64,000 nt of DNA from Ephemerocybe angulata (GCA_013368325.1 JAACJK010000225.1:1-64000), one strand, 5' to 3'; positions 36,861 through 50,048 are shown, counted from the stretch's first letter. Notes: generated by a model not told the origin, from the letters alone. Made by a program: numbers and translations.

Positions 36861-39398
36861 TCAATCGAGGTTAGAGAGGCCAGTGGTAACTTGGGAACTT
36901 GCGGCTCCCCGTCGCCCGCCGCCAGCACTCGGTCCCCTGCGCGCCTGCACCCGTCCCCCGCCCTCACCATCATCCCCACCCGCCTCGTCGTCGTCGTCGT
37001 CCTCATCATCATCATCGTCATCGTCCTCATCATCATCCTCGTCCTCCCACTCATCCTCATCCTCATCCATCCCATCCTCATCCGTCCACCCATCCTGCAA
37101 ATCCAACAAATCATCATCCCCATCCCCCTCACTATCATCCTCATCCTCATCGTCCTCATCCTCCTCCTCCTCCGAATCACTATAAAAGTCAAACTCCTCG
37201 ACATGCTCCTTCAGCCACCGCTCGTCCGTCCTCGTGATCGCGTCCTCGTGGTGCATGCTGAGCTGCTTGAGCGGCACCCCGAGCTTGATGCGCCGGTTCA
37301 GAAAGCGGCGCAGCTGGCGCCCGGGGATCGCGCGCGTGCGCAGGCCCTCGAGGTTCGGGAGGAGGAGTGCGACGGGGAGGTTTGCGAGGGCTTCTTGTGA
37401 GGGGGCCGCTACGGCGGCCTGGGCAGGCGCCGGGGGCAGCGGCGCGCTGGGCGAGGGGGGCACGATGCTCAGCGCCACGGGGGCGGCGGGGTCCGTGCTA
37501 GATTCAGAAGACGAACTTGGGAGGTTCGGGAAGTGGGCGGAGGAGGCAGATTTGCTGGGTGTGGGCGGCACGCTCTGCTGCAAGGCTTTCTCGGCGCGCT
37601 TTTGTTTGACGGCGTCCAACACGGCTTTGGCGTTCTTGGAGAGCGCAACCCAGAGGGTCTCGGGCATAGAGTAGGTATCTTCGTACTCGTCGTCGATGCA
37701 GTCCAGCGCGAGGTGTTTGAGCCCGCTGAGGGCCTCGAGCATGCCCTCGAACTGCGCCGTGCGCACGGTGCCGATGCTCCGCACCTCGAGCGCCTCGATG
37801 GTCTGGAAGAGGCTGCGGCGGCTCGCGACGCCGCGCAGGGGCTGCGAGCACGCCTCGACGAACTCAGAGAAGTCGTCGCCCTGGTGGTCCAGCGAGAGGA
37901 ACTTGAGGTTGGGGAAGTGCAGTTTGGTGATGAGGGCCAGCGCGTAGGCGGGCTCGTGGTCCGCGAGGATGAGGTCGCGGAGGGAGGGCACCTCGAGCGG
38001 GTAGCGCGGCCATTCGTAGGGGTCGCTGTCTTCGTCGGTCTCGCCGAAGGTGGGGATGGCGGTGTAGTAGGCGCTGGCCATGCCGGTGGCGGGTGTTGCG
38101 GGCGGCTGGAGGAGGGTCACGTTTTTGTCGAGTCGCGGGCCCGATTCTTTGAGTTCTAGCCGAAGGAGCTGCGGAGAGTTCTGGAGGTATGAAGAGAACG
38201 CCCTCCAGGATGGGAGAACGTCTTTCGTGTGGTAGCCCAGTTCGAGTTCCTGGAGGCCCTGGAACATGGATACGGCGCCGTCCCAATCGATATGGACGGA
38301 CCAGAGTACGACATGTTGCAGATTTGGTGCATTTCCATGGAAGGGGAGGTAGAAAGGCTCCTTCAATTCTGCGGGAGTGAAGGTCTCCTCGTCCTCCGCC
38401 TCTTCAAAGCATTGGAAATTGAAGAATTCGAGGAGGGGAGCGGCAGGGACTTCGTGCAACTTCTTGAGGATCTCGCGGGCGTCGCGCCAGGTGCTTGTCG
38501 TAACCACGAAGCTGCGCCATTGCGCTGCCTTGGGCATGATCAGGGCATTAATCTTCTGGATTTCTAAGAGACCGTTATTAGCGGCGCACATAGGCTCCTC
38601 ATGGTCGCACGGGGGCTCCTCCACCCCTTCAACAGTGATGTCGAGATCGAGCGCTTGGCCCTTGGAGCGCTCGATGTAGGTCTGGTATCGATCCCACTGG
38701 TGTGGCGCCTCCATGTAGATATTCGTCCAGAGATCGGGCGTGTTGACGGCGGCCGTCCTCCAGTGGCGACACACATGGGATACGAGGAGTTCGAAGGGCA
38801 TAAGATCTTCTTCATCCTCTTCATCTCCTTCTCCGTGCTCGTCATCCTCTTCAGAATCTTCATCTTCCTCCTCCTCCTCACCATCATCCGCCTTGATAGA
38901 GTAATTCACGGCTGGCATTGGCTCATCCTCGTCTTCGTCTTCCCACTCAGAGTTGTTGTCATCTGATTCCACAGTCGCAGGATCGATGGGCTCTACAGCG
39001 ACCTCTTCCTCCTCTTCCTCCTCCTCTGACGTATCGTCGTCCTCTTCGTCCTGCACCTTCTTCAGCTCCTCCTCCAACCCCTTCTTCTCTTCCGCATCCT
39101 CCGGCACCTCTTCAAAATCGTCGTCCCCGCCGCCTTCCCTCTGCATCTCTACACCGACACGGAAGATGTGCGCCAGGAGCTCGACGGGCAGCGAGTTGAT
39201 GATGCACACACCGTCCTTCGGCGGCACGTACGGGTTGTTATGCAGCAAATTTTCCTGGACCTTCCATATCGCCTCTTTCGGGGAGAGCCCCGGCTCGTGC
39301 TTCAGCACGGAGGCCAGGAGCGTCGAGATGTCGCCCTTCAGCCGTTTCGAGTGGTCCCTGCGGGTCCCAACGACGCGCAGAGGTGGCGGGTTGGACAT
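36861..39398 (-). CDS. Large single-exon F-box-like protein with acidic tracts
   Basis: Predicted F-box-type protein, 845 residues from the ATG at 39398 and without introns, unlike its neighbours. The F-box-like core reads INSLPVELLAHIF near residue 65, followed after a long acidic insert by a conserved-looking HVCRHWRTAAVNTPDLWTNI, which is the second half of the F-box pattern of mushroom proteins (residues about 195-215). The insert is dominated by Glu and Asp (encoded at about 38795-39140). The middle shows leucine-rich repeats. A second acidic block near the C-terminus (encoded at 36980-37190) precedes a Gly/Arg-rich tail. The frame is open some 450 bases further upstream, but the extra part looks non-coding. 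Likely SCF substrate receptor; target unknown. Confidence 0.75.
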   Translation of the reverse strand: MSNPPPLRVVGTRRDHSKRLKGDISTLLASVLKHEPGLSPKEAIWKVQENLLHNNPYVPPKDGVCIINSLPVELLAHIFRVGVEMQREGGGDDDFEEVPEDAEEKKGLEEELKKVQDEEDDDTSEEEEEEEEVAVEPIDPATVESDDNNSEWEDEDEDEPMPAVNYSIKADDGEEEEEDEDSEEDDEHGEGDEEDEEDLMPFELLVSHVCRHWRTAAVNTPDLWTNIYMEAPHQWDRYQTYIERSKGQALDLDITVEGVEEPPCDHEEPMCAANNGLLEIQKINALIMPKAAQWRSFVVTTSTWRDAREILKKLHEVPAAPLLEFFNFQCFEEAEDEETFTPAELKEPFYLPFHGNAPNLQHVVLWSVHIDWDGAVSMFQGLQELELGYHTKDVLPSWRAFSSYLQNSPQLLRLELKESGPRLDKNVTLLQPPATPATGMASAYYTAIPTFGETDEDSDPYEWPRYPLEVPSLRDLILADHEPAYALALITKLHFPNLKFLSLDHQGDDFSEFVEACSQPLRGVASRRSLFQTIEALEVRSIGTVRTAQFEGMLEALSGLKHLALDCIDDEYEDTYSMPETLWVALSKNAKAVLDAVKQKRAEKALQQSVPPTPSKSASSAHFPNLPSSSSESSTDPAAPVALSIVPPSPSAPLPPAPAQAAVAAPSQEALANLPVALLLPNLEGLRTRAIPGRQLRRFLNRRIKLGVPLKQLSMHHEDAITRTDERWLKEHVEEFDFYSDSEEEEDEDDEDEDDSEGDGDDDLLDLQDGWTDEDGMDEDEDEWEDEDDDEDDDDDDDEDDDDDEAGGDDGEGGGRVQARRGPSAGGGRRGAASSQVTTGLSNLD

Positions 39399-42311
39399 CT
39401 TGGTTGGAAAATACGGTCGATATTGTCCTGTGTACAGAGGTGAATAGTCAAGATCGTTGAGTCCCGGGATATATCGCGTACAGAGGATATAAGTTAGACT
39501 GTGAAACTGGTTGATAACGTTGGTGTTGACGTGGTGTCGATGCTGGTGGTAGGAAGAGCACTGCCTGGGCGGTGGGTTCACTGTTTGATGCAGATTTGAT
39601 TGATCGCTGATGCATGCGCGTAATCTTATCTTATCTCGCATAAATTTAGACGCCCACGTCGGAGGCGCGCAAGCCGCAGCGAGATCTCGTCGGCTCTCGG
39701 GGTAAGATCGCGCGTCGGTGAACAAGAAACAAGCCCTATTGACGAATATATTACGAGAAGCACACGGTCGCTGTATGGCGGCTATATACCCCATGGTCAT
39801 GAGTTGAAGGTTGCCATCCATTGCCCCACATATTAATTCAAGATCTGTCGCCAAATTGTCACAAAAGAGAGTGAGCCATGCCCCAAGCGTCGGTTCCCTT
39901 CATATCCGCTCTTTGGCACCCTAGTCCATGCCCTAGAGAAGCAGTTGGAAGCCAGAAGAGCATCTCTCGACAAGGTTTGGGCTAAGAACGCCACGAAATT
40001 AATTAAGACATTGCCCAAAAGAATGGGTATGACATATGAGCGTATGCCAAGCTTCGATAACACATTTTGGCGGTCCTTCATCCCACCCTGAAGTTTGCTG
40101 CATCTTCCAGACACATCTGACCCTCGTTGTCGGGCTGCGATGCCCGAGGTTTTCATCACGGCGCCAACCAGGACAAGTAGAAGGGCATGTGGGTACAATT
40201 GAGTCCAGATGGTTTGTTGCCGCTCCATAAGTACTGCACTCGGAGCGGGAATTGAGATGCAGGAGATTACCCCGTATTCACTTGTACGCAGTGAATATGG
40301 GGAAGGCAATGGTCGCACCTACATAGGCCGTCCCACGGTACCATATGTTTTTAAATCGCCTGGGAACTTGGGAGCACATTTCTCCGGAACAGCATCTCAG
40401 CATACGCATTGACAAGCTGGGCGTTTCAATGTCCACCGCCTGTGTAAGCTAGGCGGGGATTCATAGGATTCGGAACAATTGCATCCTGGTAAAGCGTCCG
40501 TACATACCTGAAGAATTCACATAGAACTCATGTAACATGAGAGAACGAATTAGAATTGCAGTTCAGGCGCCACAAAACCAAGAGGGAAATGACGAGCGAG
40601 CTAGCGACGCAAACGTTGGTTGGTGAGGCATTTGAGGGGCGGGAGATAGAGTGGAGTGGAGGGGTCAGCTGCCAGCAAGACAGTCCAATTAGATACTCGG
40701 ACTGTTGTTTGAATAAAGGTTCAGCAAATGTTCAGGCAGCGTTCGTGCGCAGAGCTGGCATCCAGCGAGGACGAACAACATCATAGGGCGCCGAAGTTTG
40801 TATCAAAAACTCGCCACCGTCAAGCGTTGAATGAACAGACATTCAAATCGGACGTGCGGGGCTCTGCGCTGGATAGCACAGTACGTAAATGGGGGAGATA
40901 AGGCGATAGGAAACGAAGAGGAAGCTTCAAAAAGATTTACATCGACCTCCAGCCATCTCAGCTGCGAGAGCGAGGAGGGAGGTCAGGACCGTCAGGTCAA
41001 GGCTACGACCGCGGTGCCGTCAGACAGATGTACGAGATCAGCTCGAGGTGAGTTCCCTCGAGGAAGTCACCTCTGAGATGAGCGTTTATTACCTGTGTGA
41101 CCAAGGCGATGGATTGACGGGCGTCCTGGAGAGCTGTCAGCATAGTAGGCCCAAGGCCAGGCTTGGAAAGCTTGATGACAGAGCGATTTATGCGCTTTAT
41201 GAGGGGATCACCTGGGCTGAGGGCGAGTGAGTTGAGGGTTTTCACTGGGATCCACGATGCGCGCTGCAGTGATGTGGGCCTCTTTTCTTCTTGCGCTTCG
41301 CGCGGGCTGCCATGAAGTAAACAGTACGTACCCCCAGCGAGAATACACACTATATGACTCTCTTGGACAGCGTTCTAGTCTGAGGAGGCAGTTAAAGTGA
41401 GAGGACAATCTGACATATAATACAATAGGCCCACCGTAAAACACGAGTCAGTGATGTTAGTGTTTAATTATGTGAGATATCCTCCGAGGAAAATCATCCG
41501 AAGCGAGTATGCTATCGTCGTGGTGGAGTTTCTTCAGCAGCTTCATGATCATCGAACGGAGGAAGCAGTGTTCATCTCAGAAGATTGCTTAGGCGCGAGG
41601 CCAAGACAGTGCGGATGCGCGTCTCCTAGAAGAAAAGAGTCGCGGAGGAGCATCTCGTCGGGCACGTTGAGCGCCTGTTGTTCGAATTAGTGACCAAGTG
41701 GTCGTTCCATTACCGTTCGTGGGGGTTCGTTCTTCTCGGACGCGTAGAAGAAGGAGGGTAGATCAGCGATCACATAACGTCGTTTACTAGCGGCTTCAAC
41801 TAGCCTCCCTTCCTCAAGCAAACCAGACAGGTTGTCGACTAGGAATCTGCTTATATGTCAGTGCTGCGCTCTGATAGTTACGAGACACGAGACACATACT
41901 GTCGGGGGACGTTTAAAATTACAGGCGTTGTTCATGGACTCTGAGCTCGGGCCTCACGAAACTTGGTTGATTAATGCATCTGTTGGGGAGTGGTGGGTTT
42001 CAGATATCCTCGGCCTCGGTGGTATGAAAGGAGCAGAGCTATGCGGGGCCATGCACTCGCAGAGCAGCAATCCGGGGCTCGGAATAAAATGATGAGTGTG
42101 GAAGAAAAGAGACAGGCGATATCCATTATTCGGCTGCCGTCAATTGATTGGAATTCTTGACAGCATGCCTGCCTTTTTCCGTTAGAGTAGCCGTCTCCCC
42201 TTCCGGAATGCCCTGTTGCCACTGCTATATATCATGGCTCCTGTCCACCATGCGCCCTTTTGACCTTGTCATCCCCCCTCTGCTCCCTCCAAGTCCCCCG
42301 CTCCCTGGGTA
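39399..42311. other. Intergenic, 2.9 kb
   Basis: No gene I can support. TATA-like strings near 39464 and 39488 are upstream of the F-box-like gene. A coding-looking pair of segments on the minus strand at about 40826-40961 and 41093-41270, joined by GT-AG, is noted in the findings only. Confidence 0.45.
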
Positions 42312-44334
42312 ATGATGTCCCTCCGGGACTCCGATGGCCAGCCTACTCGCCCAAGGACGTATGATCTGAGCATCAAGGCCATTCTGAGCTTTCCAGTGAG
42401 CTGCCGCACCGCTAGCGCCCCCACAAGAGACCCGAATAACCTGTTTCTGTCTAGTTGCGGATCTGCAATCCACCACCAGCGGTCGCCAAAGTCCGTTCCT
42501 GTGGGGGTGCGTTGACAGAATGCTCACGCCCCTGATCAACGACGCTAACGTTGAGCTCATACAGTGACGCCATTGTTCAAGGTTCGCCTCGAGGACGTGT
42601 TGGATAGGAAGCATCTGCCTCCGCTAGGGTTGAAGGATCTTGAGGAATGGCTGCTCTTCGTCGAAATGAGTCCAGAGAACCTGTGCGTGCGGATAAATTA
42701 GCTCTCAATTCTCAAGCTCACACGGTGGTTATAGTTACTTCACTCTCTGGCTGAGGGAGTACCGACAACGATACACGGAATGGGTCGCCCAAAACCAGCT
42801 CCAGCGTGAACTAAACAATGGCCAGGATTTCCGAATGAACTGGCATCCCCAGCACTCTCCTTCACTGGCCCTGTTCTACACGCGTGCAAAGCAAACCTTC
42901 TTCACCCCCAACTCTCCCTACGAACTCAACCTCCCATCCAGTCTTCTCGCCGTATTTCACACATCCACCGAATCCCCACACCCTGATCCTGCGATCTTCA
43001 CCGACGTAGCAATCGAAACATACCGGTTACTCGACGAAAGCTTGCGACGGTTCGTTAGCGCCCAATTCAACAACGTGGGGAACAACCGTGTCATGTGTGG
43101 CATTGTCGCAGGCATCTTCTTTGCACTGGCTGGCTCCATCCCTCCCATTGTGGTCAACTTTAGCAGGCCCGACTCAAGATGGATGCGAGCCCTGGCTTTC
43201 CCTGGTCTCTTCCTTGGTTTAACCATTATGATTGCAGCCCTGAACGGTATCTGCATGGGAGTCTACTTCTTCGGTGACCTGCGTCAGCTCAGAAAGTTCG
43301 AACTCGCCCGACCACAGATATCAAAACCCCAGCCAGTGCCAGAAGACAAGGAGGACGGTTCCACATCGCCACTACCTCCGCTCAGCAGCCCCAACGTTGA
43401 ACTCAGTCACATTGCCAAATCCCCCTCATTCGCCGACGCGCGTGTCGCGCACTTGATGAAAGCACCCTCAATCTCCTCCCGCTCCGACGAATCCGGGACC
43501 TACTCCAACAACCCCGACGGAATCTCGGGGGGCATCCACATCTCTGAAGCCTTCTTCGACGACGACACATCCTTCGTAGATGTTGAGAACGGCATCATCA
43601 GCACCAACTTCAAGTTTCCTCCGACGTCTGCAGAGAACGCATCAGCGGAACCTGACTACACCGCGACAGCCCCCTTCATCCGCGCATACGATACGTCTTC
43701 GATTGGCCCAGAAGACAGCATCGACGAAGAGCGAGTCCAGCCTGAACAACGGCAGCCCATCGGCAGCTTCGACTTCGACCTCCTCCCACCCCGTGCCCCC
43801 AAAATCAAGAACAAGCAGAGGCGTCTGTCAGACCAATATGAGCGAGACTGCTGCGACGACCCGGTGCTCCGCCCTCCAGCACGCATATTCCAGGACTCAA
43901 CGCCGATATACCAAGTATACCCATCATACCCCTATCCCATCGAGCCGAGCCCGCCGCCAAGCGGTGTCCTCGAGCGCGTGCAGTCCCGCTGCGATATTAA
44001 AAAGTGGCGGCTGCAGACAGAGTCGCAGGACCAGATCCCGTCGCCTTCAGTAACCGAGTTCTCGGCGAACCCGTACAACGCCCACATCATTCACAAGTCG
44101 TACCGCAGCTTCAGCACAGACTCGACGGCGAACGAGAGCACAGAGACGAAGGTGAAGAAGCGGTTCAGGCTCATCAACGCCGTGCCTGCGTTCGCTGTCC
44201 CATTAACGAGGGTGCTGAGCCCGATCGTGAGGAGGGGGCAGTGGGAGATCGTGGTGCGGTCAGGTCTTATTGCGCTTGTGGTCAGCTGGATCATTGTGGG
44301 CTGTCTGCTCGCGATCCCGGAGCCAAGGCGATAA
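42312..44334 (+). CDS. RGS-domain membrane protein, Rax1-like
   Basis: Protein with an N-terminal RGS-type helical region and three membrane segments, the layout of yeast Rax1, which marks bud sites and cell poles. Exons 42312-42395, 42455-42506, 42565-42682, 42735-44334; 1854 bases, 617 residues (a second ATG is three bases downstream). RGS-like residues about 30-240 include FKVRLEDVLDRK, LEEWLLFVEMSPENLYFTLW and IETYRLLDESLRRF. Membrane segments: VMCGIVAGIFFALAGSIPPI, LAFPGLFLGLTIMIAALNGI and near the C-terminus GLIALVVSWIIVGCLLAIP. Between the second and third lies a long polar loop with Ser/Pro and acidic residues. A role as a G-protein regulator is possible but the membrane topology favours Rax1. 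Confidence 0.8.
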
Positions 44335-47300
44335 GGTTTCCGCCCCTCGTCATGCGTCATGTGGGTCGCCGTATTGCGACATTTTCATTCATACTTGCTC
44401 CCGCTGCCTCCCGTACCCCCAGACGTCGCATGTCTTCACTTCTATCCGCATTGTGCAACTCCCCTTTCATGGAGCCACATCGTGCTCTCTCCCTCTCGAT
44501 ATGGTCAACCCCATACATTCATTCATTGTCATAGACTTGCCACTCCAGGATGGACGAAACAACCCTCTTTCTTCTCGTTCGCCTCCCAACTCCCATCCCA
44601 TGACCAATAGCTACCTACCTCATTCGACACTCTGCATTTGTATATCGTACCACCACGCACATTTTCTGCTTTTTCTCCCCGCTTTTATCAGCTGCTCGAG
44701 GCACCTTCCCGCTTTGCTGTCATTACTGCTACCTGTCGCTTGACCCAACTCACCCCGATTCGTCCTGTACCATACCGTCTTACTACTTACGCCGCTGCAT
44801 ACACTCTTTTATATTCTGTTAACTGTATATATCTTATGATTCTTATCTCTTCCATTCATCGCGGTCGTGGTTGTAATTCCAGCTACTATATGCTCATGAG
44901 ACCGGCTGCCTCGCGTCTTTCTTACCATGTATTATCCCAGAATTCTTACTCCAACTGAGATTAACAACATGGTGCTTGAATTTGAATTCTTCCTTGAGGA
45001 TGCGCGAAAGCCGACTTGCATTTTACAACTATATGTGGTGGAGATGACGCATTGAAACGATGCACGCTGCGGCCTTACTGAAGGTAAAGCTCATACAATC
45101 CCGATCTACTGAGTCGCTGAGGTATGACGGTCTATTTGTAGCGAGGATTGCCACCTCCCGATGCTGCCCTGCATTCTCGAGGCAGATCGAAAGTGGATTT
45201 ATCTCTTCGAGAGGCCGGCAAGACATTCTGTTGGAAGGTGTACGATGCCCCTAAAGTCATGAGGCGCCGGTGGAGTCTTACTACCAGTTCCTGAATTCAG
45301 GCTGCTATCCGGAGCAGTGTAAATTGAATCGAGTCAACGCTCAGAGCCACAGCGCACACAAACGTGCCCAAACGTGCAACCAACGGCGTCTTCCCCACAA
45401 GTGCAAAAACATACCATCACGCCGCCTGTAGATCGATGATGCGTTGACCGCGTGTGGCAGGCGCGCGAGGCTGCACGAGCGCCTATCCCAATGAAGCTCG
45501 CCAGGCGCGAGTCAGTGGTAACCTCCTCTATCGTCAATCACGGCCACAGCGCTCTTATGCACGTTCTTCGAACACGGTCTCGGATCTTGGGTGGTTTAGA
45601 GACGATAAACATTGAGGTCGCCGGATGGAGAGATATGGGACCGCCTGGAGGAGAGCCAGGCAATGTCAGTGCAGGGTGCAACTCGCGTGTAGAATGCAAT
45701 GTGGGCTCGAGATTAACTTCCGAGCTTTGCGTCATGCACAGTGAAGGGCAACTGAGAGATAGCGGGGGAAGCATGCCCCGACAATGCGCGGAAGGCGAGT
45801 CTAAAAGTGTCCAGACGCCAGGGATGCTTTGTATTATTTTGCTCATTCAAGGGAACACAAGCCGTGGTTGCTGGGCTCGTTGCATGGTAATTGGGCATCG
45901 GGCATAGTTTGCCTCCTGGTATAACTATTCTTAATCTCAAATCCTTGCGTCATGCACAGTAGATTGCTATGCAACACGAATAATACGCCGATGCGATAAG
46001 AAAGTTCAGATGCCTGGGTAGCTTTAGACTTAATGTACATTGGGCGAGGACGGAGGGGAGAGGCGGGGCTACCTGTCACCAGGGTGAGTCAGTAGGAAGT
46101 GCAAAGGTTTTTATCGCAGTGTTCAGCGCGGCGGCGGCGTGTCGTCGTCTAGAGTAGACTAAAGTGATCCTCGACTCCTGCAAGATGTGTTGTCGATCCT
46201 ACTAGACTGGATAACGACTACATGGATCAGCCCTGAGCCAATGGACACTGAGTGATAGTGTCGGAAGAATAAGGTTTAGTTTAGCGACCTGGACGGCGTT
46301 TTTCCCTTATTCATGACCGCGCTTGGACATTTGCTGACTTTGGCCCCCAGTCACTATTGGTGAAGCGATGCGGGCGCTTCCTTCGACATCGGAGTCCCTA
46401 AGCGGTCCTGCAAGGACTCGGTGGACTCCTATGTCCATAGATCAGAACAGAGAGACGTATTTGACTCTGAGGATGCCGGTCCTCCGAGATATTGAAGGGG
46501 GCACGAAACCGGACTGGTGCATCAGCTGGACCGATGTCGATCTATGAATGGCCTACGTTCGCGGGAGCACGTTTGGAAATAACAATGATGCTACGGACTC
46601 AGCTGGTCAGTAGTATACCGCAAAGAGTCGTACGTATTCGGGTTAAGCTTTGTAGGTTGAGGGGTTACGGTGACCTTGAGAAAACTGTCGCCTGGTTGTC
46701 GCGAGGCAGCGCAGAGCTGTATCATGTCTGTCGCTCATCCAAGGCCCAGTCGCCTGAGTGGATTCGATTGTGTTACGCTTTTGGTCTAGATAACAGATAG
46801 ATTGGGGGCCCCAGGTATCTGGACGCACCATCTTCCACGGTAATCTTAACTTGTTCAAAGCACTATGCCCATTTCAGTAATGGTGCTCGCCAATTCTTAA
46901 CAAGAGCAGCCGTATATAGAGTAAAAGTGAGCTCTCGCTAGCTTGGTACCCTGCTTCTATGCAGCGAGACTGGTACCAGTAAACGGCCATGTACAAGATT
47001 AGATACTAGATAGAGAGCCTCGCGAGTCGCGACGAGGACCGAGGGGGCCGATAAGGAGACTGCGATGGTGCTGAAGTTGAGGCGAGAAGCGGTAAGGTCG
47101 CAATCGCGGGGGTGACACCGAATAAGCACATACAATGAACTATGTCCCGTTGACCCTCATCCAGAGTGTATTGGCGTCACGCGATGTTTTCGGTGCTCCA
47201 TAGACTTGAAGAGTGTGCGGGCAAGGTTCGCTACCTTTCCCAGCAATGAGAACTCATTGGCGATAAAGAGGAGGACATACGCTGCGCTGTCCAATAGAAG

Positions 47301-50048
47301 TGACACAAGTAGTGATAGATAGCGAGAGTCAGCGGAAGCATCCAGCCACTTGGGTTCCGAATCGCGGCGGATATCTGAGAAGAACGCGAGGTGTGAGGAG
47401 CAGAATCGCCCCAAGAAACCCCACAGTGCGGGGACGCAAAATTACTCACGGTAAGAGTAACGCAGAAGGGAAAGGGGAGATTTTCACCGTGGCTTCCTGG
47501 CATAATCCATGACTGCTTGGCCGGGGTCTGTGACAGAGGGAAGACGTTATCACACTCCGACCGGAGTGCCTTATGCCGTCCCCTTTGTTAGTAAGTTGAC
47601 TGTATGGTCGGCTATCGCACCCTCCGAGTCATGCACTTGACACGAGTCGGCAGGGAGCTGCCTCGAATTTCGAGATAAAGTCGCTTAGCCATGGCGGTTG
47701 CTGTTCAACGCGTTCGCACTTACGCGACAAGCCCCGGCCCGCAAGGCGCGTTGTTTGTCTTTGGCCACGATGTAAACACGCGGTTCCACAATCCGTCGAA
47801 GGCGCTCAATCTCTTTCCTTGACCGGCGGGATCTCTATGGCTCGAATTTCGAGAAATGGAACAAGAAAGCGAGGCGATTGTTCCATCGCAGCGCTTGATT
47901 GTATCGCTATATCGGGGAACGTTTGATGCTTCGCCTCGTTCTCGGGCTCCTCCAATAACCATTGAACTCGTGGCCAACACCCCGGTTTATCAACCTGTCC
48001 AGGTGAAAACGCTGTTCTCGTCACCGATTGTGAATGGGTGACTGCATAGATATCTTCCATCATCTGAGATGACGGGAAAGGTGTGTTTTACTCCTGCGGC
48101 CACGCTTCGTACCTGTGAATGAAGTTAATGCATTATCTGTAGCTGTGCATTATGATATTCCCTGGCTTCGAGATCCGAATGACCTTGCACACTCAGCTGA
48201 CCATGATTCTTGTGGTGTCCTCAATGTGGGGGGTTTCAATTTCCTACGCTGTTTGGGCTCGTAAGCAGTCGCCCTCATGCACCCGACAAACCAGACCCTC
48301 AAAAGTAAGCAACATCGCATACAAGACTATCGTATAAGCTGATAGATCCTCTCCCGACGCAGTCAGCATCTCGAACCTTAAAATTACCCTGTCATACCAG
48401 ATTCTTCGAGACCTCTGACACGGGGTTCCGATCAATCCCTTAATGAACAGTGGATCGGCATACAAACGAGGCTTTCCGTGACCCACACACGCCCATGCCG
48501 CAGTCCACGACTCTGGCATTATCTTTTGTTCTATCTCGCGACGGCCGAAGACACGACTGGGGATGCTCGTCCTCTACATGTGCTCCTCTTAATGGGAATT
48601 ATACGGTGAGACTCTTCCCGGACCACGCCTCGTAATTCATTTATTTTATGCCCTCTTTTTCTTTGGGGCGGGAAGGCACGAAGGGAAACATGCACTGTCT
48701 TCTACCGAATGGTTTCTCCGAAGTGAAGTCATCAAGCGAAGGGAATTTGCTCTGAAAACGCCATTCGTCTAGGACCAAAGAAGCTCTGCTTTAGACCTGG
48801 CTTTTTACAGTTCTGGTCACCGGCGAAGATCACCGACCTTCGAGAGGAGGTTCTCATCTCGTTGACCTGAAGTTCTCGGGTTCATTTCATAAAACAATCC
48901 CCCGGAGCAATCGACACCAGCATGATCTTTTGCCCTCTAGTTAAGGGGAGGGGAGCAGTTGTATCGGGAAGTCTGAACGAAATATCCACCACACATTTTA
49001 AGGGTCTCCAAGCTTGCACAGGGCTGATTAGGCCTTATTGTGCGGCCTTGACGGTATTTCTCACTTCTATACAGCGGGGGACTGTGCATGCGATGCACTA
49101 TACTTGACTTCAATCATCCCTTCTTCTGCCGAGACTGCCCAGACACTTCCGCTCTGGCTTCTTTCTGACGCCTACGTACCTAGACCTGCACCTGCTACGT
49201 TCAATTTCGCTATAGACATCAAAGGCTGGGGTACGATACCGGAAGTGACCAGGCGGCCGAGTCGCCTTGTTTGCTACAGCGCTTTCTCTACTGACACAAC
49301 AAGATCGTCCTTCCCGCTTGAATTCCTAAGGCTCGGATATGACTTACGCGTGGTGCTCGAGGGAAGCAAGTAACCCGAGTACATACGACAAATTTCGAAG
49401 TTTGGGTGTCGAACTCTGGAGAAACCCAATCACCTCCTTCGAATCACCTCCTTCCCGAGCCCAAGTCTACTTACCAGCTCCTTCCTTCACGGGCACGGTG
49501 ATAAGCGAAAGGGTAATCCCAAAAAGCTTTTGAAACAAGTCGAACAGGTACCATTGCATCGAGGGGTACACACGTTTGGGCCAAAGTTACTCGTGATAGA
49601 AAGACACATCAGCGCATCGCACTGTCCACCCATTCCTTACCCGTTACTCTCTCGCACCCGGAAACTGGACCACTGTCTCAATTTAGCTGAGTCCAGCTAT
49701 ACCCTTCAAACCTGCCGTATATATGGCTGCGATCACTCGCATCATAGTTTCTCGTTGGGAGAACTGCGTTAGCCGTCGCCGATATGGAAATCGAAGTAGG
49801 GGAAGTGGGTGTTTGGAATCAGTCGAGACCTAAAAGCTTCAATTGATTGGGTGGGCTATGGTACGAAAACAATTACATGTCGAGTGTCCTGAGGGCATAT
49901 GCCGTCTAAAAGGTAGTATTATGTGGAGAACGAAGTGGATTGCGTGTTATAGCGCGTGTTTCCCCCCAAAAAAACAATGTAAATAGCCGCGATTAAGGTA
50001 ATAATGGAGCGGAATATGTCAGCCAAAACGAACGAAAAGCGGCAAGCG
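44335..50048. other. Gene-poor 5.7 kb stretch
   Basis: The first 500 bases are a pyrimidine-rich 3' flank. Beyond this I see only short open frames on both strands and no domain, transposon motif or tRNA. A diverged direct repeat lies at 45728-46030. Two minus-strand segments near 46938-47135 and 47157-47380 look mildly coding but could not be joined to a gene. Confidence 0.5.
45728..46030. repeat. Diverged direct repeat pair
   Basis: The 15-mer TGCGTCATGCACAGT occurs at 45728-45742 and again at 45946-45960. In each copy it is followed 55-76 bases later by a similar string beginning AAAGT and containing CAGA(C/T)GCC. This suggests an old tandem duplication of about 0.2 kb. Confidence 0.5.

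Noticed and set aside
36883..37400. Plus-strand open frames rich in Ser, Ile or His/Pro
   Set aside because: They are antisense shadows of the Asp/Glu tract in the F-box-like gene.
39399..39854. N-terminal extension of the large F-box-like frame
   Set aside because: Open by chance; composition changes sharply and the ATG at 39398 precedes the conserved-looking start.
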